A DNA stretch of 64,000 nt from Arachis hypogaea (taxonomy: Eukaryota > Streptophyta > Magnoliopsida > Fabales > Fabaceae), in assembly GCF_003086295.3 (NCBI RefSeq), contig NC_092048.1:111430276-111494275 (forward strand). The letters are read 5' to 3'. Both the position numbers and the translations under genes were made by a program. Shown here piece after piece: positions 57,944-64,000 of this stretch (position 1 is its first letter; the number at the start of each line of letters is the position of its first letter). The notes below the pieces were generated by a model that did no database searches, was not told where the DNA came from, and saw nothing but the letters and a program-made list of their open reading frames with translations.

Positions 57944-59206
57944 TGTGGAGTTCATGAATCAAATGATATATGCATTTTCAGTGAAAGGTAAAGGTACTTA
58001 GTAATATAAGATGTCTTCATATAATATATGCTTACATGGATGTGGTTGGTGGTTCATGAAATTATGATCCTTTGTAATATTAGGTGATAAGGTGTTACTG
58101 ATAGAATAAAAGATATTTTAAATGTTTTGAATTTGGATTCATTGTCCGTGTAAGCTAAATTTTTTTATGGCATTGCTGAATGGAATTATTATAAGAGAAG
58201 CGTGCAAGAACCAGAAAAAGGAGGAAAAGAATGACTTAGGGACATACGATGAAAGTGATATGGAGGAATCAAAGGAGGAAGTAAGAAGAACTTGAAAACT
58301 TTAGTCTCAACTTGGTTTACAATGTAGTAATGAAGGTCGAGAAGAAGGCGGAGAGTGGCATAAAATTAGAATCTTAAACCTTTTCATATGGTGGAACACA
58401 TGATGTTCAACATTAGAAAAACTCAATAACATACTTTATAGTTATTTTTGATATGGTGCTTTGTTTTGTATTTTTGGGTGGGGTTTTTTCCTTTGTTTTT
58501 GTGTTGTTGGTTAGGAGAGGTGTTGTTATATTTACATGTTTGGGTGTTTTAGTTTGTGTTTTGTTTTGTTTGGATGTTGTTCTTTGTTGGCTCATCGTAT
58601 CTATTTTTGTTGAGCGCTTGAACTTTGCTTTCCTTTTGTGGTCGAGTACCTCAAATTAAAGATCGGAAAAAAAAGAACAGAATATTAGATTCACAAGAAC
58701 TCTTTTGTAATTTTTTCTTTTGGGTTGAGACTTTTATGACTAATCTAAAAAAAGTTAGCATGATCTTAAGTTGTTTTACTTTATCGAGGAAGAATGACGA
58801 ATTTTTAATTTGATCGAATAAATTAATGTGAAATTGCATAACATTCTGACGCTCAAATACTTAAGAAGTATAAGAATTAAAGTTGTATAATATGTTTTAG
58901 ACATCTATTAAGTCATTTATTTATAGTCTTTATATAAAAGATTTTAGAAAAAATTAAATAATTTTTTTTTAATTTAAAGTTGATTTGATGCAAATATAGA
59001 TCAATATATACTTTGTATAGGTCGACGTGTTCTTACAAAATGTGTTATTGTGTCAAGTGATATTTCAGACTCAGTTAAGGAGGAGAGATAACATGTAACA
59101 ACATTATTATGTGTTTTTCATATTTAATAGAACTTAATAATAGATATTATACCTCAATTATTTGAGTTATTTGAAGAAAATAATTTTTTAAAGTGAAGAT
59201 CATTGT
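57944..59206. other. Gene-free stretch
   Basis: No gene or element recognised. There is a GT-rich low-complexity stretch at 58450-58600 whose open frames are hydrophobic and repetitive. It is the left flank of element G. Confidence 0.4.
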
Positions 59207-59718
59207 TGTTCATACTCTGACCCAATAGATAAAGGCCAGACCCAATTACACAAAAGGCCCACCAGTAAAGGTGAACTTCACTGTAAACCCGACCTCTTTA
59301 AGGAGGTCGGACACCAACATAGAGGTCTAGCCATACTTGACTTAATAAGTAACTGTCTCCATAAATCTCTCCTACTATCTCTACCTCATCTAGAAGGTAG
59401 ATCCCAACAAACTTCTAAGACAAAGGAAACGTTTATCTATCAGAAAATATGGAACTACTCCAACAAAGGTGGTTATCTACTCTACTATAAATACACTGAC
59501 ACCCCCAAGTATAACACACGTTCTAATCTACTAAAAACCTGCCTAAAATTCTTGCTAACTTAAGCATCGGAGTTTCTTGCAGGTACCACCCTGTACCTCC
59601 TCACGAGAAACTTGGACAGGTGGTACCTCGGAACCAAAGAGGTCGGACGCTGCCATATTAAAGGGATCTAAACCTCACGTTCAGGCTCGAATCAACGTTT
59701 CAAGTAACCCTCGGAATA
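59207..59718 (+). repeat. 5' LTR of element G
   Basis: About 512 bp, starting TGTTCATACTC by alignment with H and ending CCCTCGGAATA (terminal CA mutated). A TATA-like tctactataaatacactgac at 59476-59495 is the likely core promoter; H has a weaker match at 56780. Confidence 0.8.
59479..59495 (+). promoter_or_regulatory. Probable TATA box of the G LTR
   Basis: ctataaatac, within a stretch retained in both G and H LTRs about 230 bases from the LTR end. Confidence 0.5.
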
Positions 59719-59719
59719 T

Positions 59720-59737
59720 TGGCGCCATTGCTGGGGA
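59720..59737 (+). other. Primer binding site, tRNA-Asp type (element G)
   Basis: TGGCGCCATTGCTGGGGA, 16/18 to the tRNA-Asp complement, one base from the LTR end. Confidence 0.9.
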
Positions 59738-59759
59738 CCTGGGATCAATCCTCTGACAA

Positions 59760-61123
59760 ATGGCAGACCACGAGCGTAGAGATGGCTACACAGCATCTGA
59801 GTTTGAGCTAGAAGATCAACCAGAAGACCAAGCCCTCTTACTTCCGCCTCCACCGCCACACCATGGCCCCCACGGGGAAGGGACCTCAGAAAATTCTCAA
59901 ATAAAGAGGATCCAGTCCGAAGTCCACCATTCTGAAGCTGAGGACCAACCTCATGGGACCGAGATCCTAGATCTTGTTCATGGCCAAGTGGATTGACTAC
60001 AACAGCTCAAACACGAGCTGAACAACAATGGGAGGCAGAACGAGAGTTGCGAAAAGAATTAAGGCAACGGAAGAAGTTAGAAGACAAGCTACGAAAACTA
60101 GAAGCTGATTTTCAAAGGAGGAGTAATCGGGCGGAGGGTGATGAAAGTCCCTTGGGAGGGCAAGATCCATTCACAGAAGAGGTCATGAAGGCTAAAGTTC
60201 CTAAGAAATTTAAATCACCTGACATGGATCTCTATGACGGAATGTCCGACCCGAGCCACCATCTCAGTAAATTCAGAAGCAAAATGTACTTGGCCGACGC
60301 CTCTGACGCCACTCGTTGCAAAGCCTTCTCGACTACTTTAACCAAGGCTGTAATAAAATGGTTTGATAGCCTGACCCCCAAGTCTGTCACTAGCTTTGAC
60401 GACCTGGCAAGAAAATTTTTTACCAGATTTTCTATCCAGAAAGACAAAACGAAGCACGCCCCGAGCCTGCTGGGAGTAAAGCAAGAGGTCGGGAAAACCC
60501 TTCGTGATTATATGGAAAGGTTCAACAAAGCTTGTTTGGAAATTCAGAATCTACCAACCAAAGCTATAACTATGTATCTGGTCAATGGCCTTAGAGAATG
60601 GCCATTTTCTCAGTCAATATCCAAGAGATATCTGACTTATCTGAATGAAATTCAGCAAAGGGTAGAAAAATACATCAACATGGAGGAAAACTCCCGACTT
60701 AGGGAACCTTTTCGTGATTTAACTTACCCTACTATGAAACTCGGGAAAAAGAAAGCGAACCCAAGAAGAAAGAGGAGAAAAATGTAGAAAATTCTCAAAA
60801 ATATCACAACTACACCCCCTCTAAGGGTTTCCCTGGTCGATGTTTATCACGAAATATGCCACACAGAGAAACTCCCGCCTCATCGTCTGATTGAGCATAA
60901 GAAAGCTGGAAGTCGGACAGAATATTGTGAGTACCACAAGTTGTACGAGCATTCCACTAATGAATGCTACAACCTAAAGAATGTCATTGAAAAGTTGGCC
61001 AGAGAAGGCCAACTTGATAAAATCTGGCAGACAGGTCGGACGACCCAAGGAAGAGAAGAAGGGATGAAGAAAGAAGACGACCAGAACGCCCTCCTCATAC
61101 CCCCGAGCGACATATACACATGA
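59760..61123 (+). pseudogene. Element G gag
   Basis: The ATG at 59760 opens 78 codons (acidic, with a PPPPPHH run) to a TGA at 59994-59996 that probably replaced CGA. A one-base loss near 60020 then moves the frame; capsid continues to 60787. It contains a coiled region (ELRKELRQRKKLEDKLRKLE) and then the Tat-type capsid: DMDLYDGMSDPSHHLSKFRS, AFSTTLTKAVIKWFDSL, SFDDLARKFFTRF, TLRDYMERFNK. A TAG at 60785 ends it; downstream sequence with EYHKLYEHSTNECYNLKNVI, the usual Tat zinc-finger-like stretch, is in another frame (to 61123). Not functional as it stands. Confidence 0.85.
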
Positions 61124-61750
61124 TTAATGGTGGATTTTCAGGAGGAGAAATGTCAAAATCCTCATGAAAAAGGCACATCAAGAAGGTATATCAAGTTGGA
61201 GAGGACAGTCAATCGTCCGACTTACCCATTATCTCCTTCACTAAAGAGGATGCTCAAGGAATAGTACTAGGGCACGACGAACCATTGGTAATAACTATGA
61301 TCCTAGCAAACTCTAACCTCCACTAAACCTTGGTAAATCAAGGCAGCTCAATGGATATTCTATTCAAACCCGCCTTTGACAAGCTTGGGTTAGAGGAAAA
61401 GGATTTAAGGGCATACCCATATTGCCTTTTTGGATTGGGAGACACCCAATCTGACCTCTGGGTTACATCTCATTGTACACCACCTTTGGAAAAGGTGTCA
61501 GGTCAAGGACACTAAGTGTTAACTACATTGTAGTCAATGTAAGTTCAACCTACAATGTCTTAATAGGTTGAACGACTTTGAATCGACTTGCAACTGCCGT
61601 CTCTACCCCCACATCTCTGCATGAAATTTCCCACAGCTGAAGGGATTGCCACCATCAAAGGAGATCAAAAGTTACCAAGAAAATGCTATAACGAGAACCA
61701 TAGTTTGAAAGGCAGCTCGGACGGCAAAGAAGTCAATACAATCAAGTTAG
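61124..61750 (+). pseudogene. Element G protease, catalytic Asp lost
   Basis: GIVLGHDEPLVITMILANS (from about 61257), then a stop, then TLVNQGSSMDILFKPAFDKL (61330-61389). In the family this is LVDTGSSADIL, so the D-T-G triad has become N-Q-G and the protease cannot be active. The following linker to RT has several stops. Confidence 0.8.
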
Positions 61751-63106
61751 GTGGAGTCTGAATTCGAAAAGAACTACGACCTCAACCTGAAGACAACGGA
61801 AGATATACAAATTGGAGACCACCCGGACAAGACAACGAGCATAGGGGCAAGCCTAGAAGGGAGCCTTAAGCAACAACTCGTACAACTGTTAAGGGACAAA
61901 TCCGACCTCTTCGCTTGGAAAGCTTCCGACATGCCTGGCATCGATCCTAACCTAATATCCCATAAGATTGCTGTGTACCCATTTTCCAAACCTATTCAGT
62001 AGAAGCACAGAAAGCTCGGACCAGAGCAAACACAGGCCGTAGAAAAACAAGTACGAGCCCTACTAGAGGCAGGGTTCATAAGGGAGGTAAAATATCCACT
62101 ATGGTTAGCTAATGTGGTATTGGTGAAAAAGCAAAACGGAAAGTGGAGAATGTGTGTTGATTATACCGACCTCAATAAAGCCTGCCATAAGGACCCTTAT
62201 CCACTCCCCAGCATAGATACTCTGGTCGACTCAGCATCAAACTACAGATACCTATCCTTTATGGATGCCTACTCGGGATACAATCAAATTCTGATGTACA
62301 AACCGGATCAAGAAAAGACCTCATTCATAACTCCAAAGGCAAACTATTACTACATAGTAATGTCTTTTGGATTGAAGAATGTAGAAGCTACCTACCAACG
62401 ATTAATGAATAAAGTGTTTTCTTCTCACATAATAAAACTCATGGAAGTATATGTGGATGACATGCTTGTTAAGACCAAAGAGGATGGAACACTATTGTCC
62501 GACCTCTCGGAAGTATTCTCCACCATAAGAAAGCATAAAATGAGGCTAAACCCCTTAAAATGCACCTTTGTAGTAGAAGTTGGGAAATTCTTAGGGATTA
62601 TGTTGACTCAAAGAAGAATAGAAGTAAACCCCGACAAATGCCAGGCTATACTCAATATGAAGAGCCCGACATGTGTTAAAGAGGTTCAACAACTAAATGG
62701 AAGGTTGGCCGCTCTATCCAGATTTTTAGCGGGGTTAACTCTGAAATCACTTCCCCTCTACTCAATCCTAAGGAAAGGGAAGCAATTTGAATGGACCCCA
62801 TCATGCGAACAGGCCTTCCAAGACTTCAAGACATTCTTAGGGAAACCACCCAGACTTACCCGACCTGAAAAGGGGGAAGAACTCGTGCTATACCTATCAC
62901 TTGGAAGTCGGGCTATAGCCTCGGCCCTGGTCCGAGAAGATGAAAAGGGACAGCAACCTATCTACTTCATCAGCAAAGCCTTACAAGGTGCAGAGCTAAA
63001 TTATCAAAAGATTAAGAAGTTTGCTTATGCCCTAGTTCTTACATCCGAAGGCTCCGACCTTACTTCCAAGCCCATACCATTAAAGTTCGTACTAATTAAC
63101 CAATGA
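61751..63106 (+). pseudogene. Element G reverse transcriptase and RNase H
   Basis: 61751-62002 is the N-terminal RT lead-in (LRDKSDLFAWKASDMPGIDP), ended by TAG at 62000-62002. 62114-63106 is open for 330 codons. It has LVKKQNGKWRMCVDYTDLN, the first catalytic Asp in LSFMDAYSGYNQI (Asp51), YVDD at 113-116 in EVYVDDMLVKT, and KFLGIMLTQRRIEVNPDK. A degenerate RNase H follows (LVLYLSLGSRAIASALV, IYFISKALQGAELNYQKI) in which the first catalytic Asp is absent; in Tat elements this domain is often degenerate because a second RNase H takes over. Confidence 0.9.
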
Positions 63107-63589
63107 AAAATATCCTACAAAAAATGGACCTGGCTGAGAGGATTCTACAATGAGCAGTAGAACTATCCAAGTTGGATTTAAGATATGAAACTTGGACAGC
63201 TATCAAATCACAATACCTCGCCAACTTCATCGTTGAATACATTGAAAGTTCTGGAAACCCTACTACATGGAGTCTGTACGTAGATGGGGTTATCAAATAA
63301 ATCTGGAAGTGGAGCTGATGTTATTCTAAAAAGGGATCAAGGAAATCAAATAGAACTATCCTTAAGGTTCGAGTTCCCTGCTTCCAATAACCGAGCAGAA
63401 TATGAAGCTTTACTTGCTGGCTTGAAGCTGGCTAAAGAAGTGGAGGCAGAAAAGGTGGTGGTGTTCAGTGATTCGCAAGTAATAACTTCACAAATTAATG
63501 GAACCTACCAAGCTAAAGACCCCACTATAAAGAAGTACTTGGATGAGACACAAGAATTACTAACACACTTTTCAGAAAGTGAGGTCTGA
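63107..63589 (+). pseudogene. Element G archaeal-type RNase H (aRH)
   Basis: WSLYVDG (about 63268-63289) is followed by a one-base shift; the domain continues as SNKSGSGADVIL, LRFEFPASNNRAEYEALLAG (Glu of the active site) and VFSDSQVITSQINGTYQAKD (Asp of the active site). The frameshift separates the first catalytic Asp from the rest. This second RNase H is known from Tat/Ogre elements. Confidence 0.85.
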
Positions 63590-64000
63590 CATATAACTTG
63601 GGAGTCCAATGCCTGAGCTAATGCTCTATAAAAATTAGCCAGTACCAAGTCAGGAGACAACAATAGAAGTCTCATTCAAAAGACTCTGCAAACGCCATCC
63701 ATATCAAAGAAAGAGGAAGTACTGATTATACACAATCAACATTTGGGGTGGATGACCTCCGTAGTCAACTACCTCAAATTTGACATGCTCCCCAAGGATG
63801 AAAAGAAGGCCAAAATGCTCATACAAGAGGAAAAAAACTATAAACTAGTCTACAATATCCTATACAAAAGAGGGATCTCAACACCCCTCTTAAAATGCGT
63901 CCCAACCTCCAACACAAAGGAAGTTTTGGAGGACGTACATAGCGTATGTGGAAACCATCTAGGAGCTCAGTTGCTAGCCAAAGAAGTAATCGGAACTGGC
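63590..64000 (+). pseudogene. Element G integrase N-terminus, running off the window
   Basis: One frame with two early stops (HITWESNA, then ANAL, then KLASTKSGDNNRSLIQKTL). It continues open through WMTSVVNYLKFDMLPKDEKK and LYKRGISTPLLKCV to VHSVCGNHLGAQLLAKEVI, the start of the zinc-binding region of Tat integrase. It is cut by the window end. Confidence 0.8.

Larger units (their letters stand above)
59207..64000 (+). mobile_element. Element G: partial Tat-lineage Ty3/gypsy element
   Basis: 5' LTR 59207-59718, primer site 59720-59737, gag 59760-61123, protease about 61240-61520, RT and RNase H about 61751-63106, archaeal-type RNase H about 63268-63589, integrase start to the window end. 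The second RNase H is diagnostic of the Tat/Ogre group. Every domain has a stop, frameshift or active-site change. The 3' part lies beyond the window. Confidence 0.9.

Noticed and set aside
58453..58659. Hydrophobic 68-codon plus-strand ORF
   Set aside because: GT-rich low-complexity DNA; Val/Leu/Phe/Cys composition follows from base composition, no start context or neighbours.

Overview
The window looks like plant nuclear, intergenic heterochromatin, most likely a legume and probably peanut (Arachis). The genus call rests on my recollection that two short palindromes, ACGCGTACGCGT and GGCGTTTAACGCC, are common in peanut repeats; I could not search for them. Almost all of the 64 kb is nested Ty3/gypsy LTR retrotransposons in various states of decay. 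No intact host gene is visible.

Layout. (1) 1-13556: an older minus-strand non-autonomous LTR element (A-prime; its 5' LTR is 12056-13556 and its 3' end lies left of the window) is interrupted at 3493-11558 by a complete plus-strand relative (A) with a perfect 5-bp target duplication GGGAT. Both carry a Pro/Tyr/Gln-rich, then acidic, gag-like ORF and no reverse transcriptase. (2) 13557-17166: a decayed minus-strand copy of the TFIIH p52 subunit gene (TFB2/GTF2H4), with introns but with stop codons. (3) 17167-27831: a complete minus-strand Athila-like, RT-less element (B), target duplication AGCAG, carrying gag-protease plus an extra ORF. (4) 27837-28418: a GC-rich stretch and one CACTA transposon terminus. 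Without B it lies about 1.4 kb from the TFB2 exons. (5) 28419-33819: a partial chromovirus LTR with a pol stub (E), a plus-strand integrase/LTR relic, and an array of CACGTTNAACGTG-like motifs. (6) 33820-54518: an old minus-strand chromovirus (D, iMet primer site, gag-PR-RT-RH-IN) split by C, a second copy of the B family (38148-48034, target duplication GTAAA). (7) 54519-57293: two plus-strand deletion derivatives, F and H, each built as LTR, short gag piece, LTR tail. (8) 57454-57935: a hAT-like MITE. (9) 59207-64000: a plus-strand Tat-lineage element (G) with gag, protease, RT, RNase H, archaeal-type RNase H and the start of integrase, all with lesions.

How the parts relate. A, B and C encode no polymerase or integrase and would depend on enzymes supplied by autonomous relatives. 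Their primer sites match the 3' end of plant tRNA-Asp, as in the Athila/Tat group. The strongest unexplained signal is a stem-loop with an RGGA loop and covarying stems next to polypurine tracts of several families, with extra internal copies. The second is a strict 17-bp pairing of 12-bp ACGCGTACGCGT-like palindromes.
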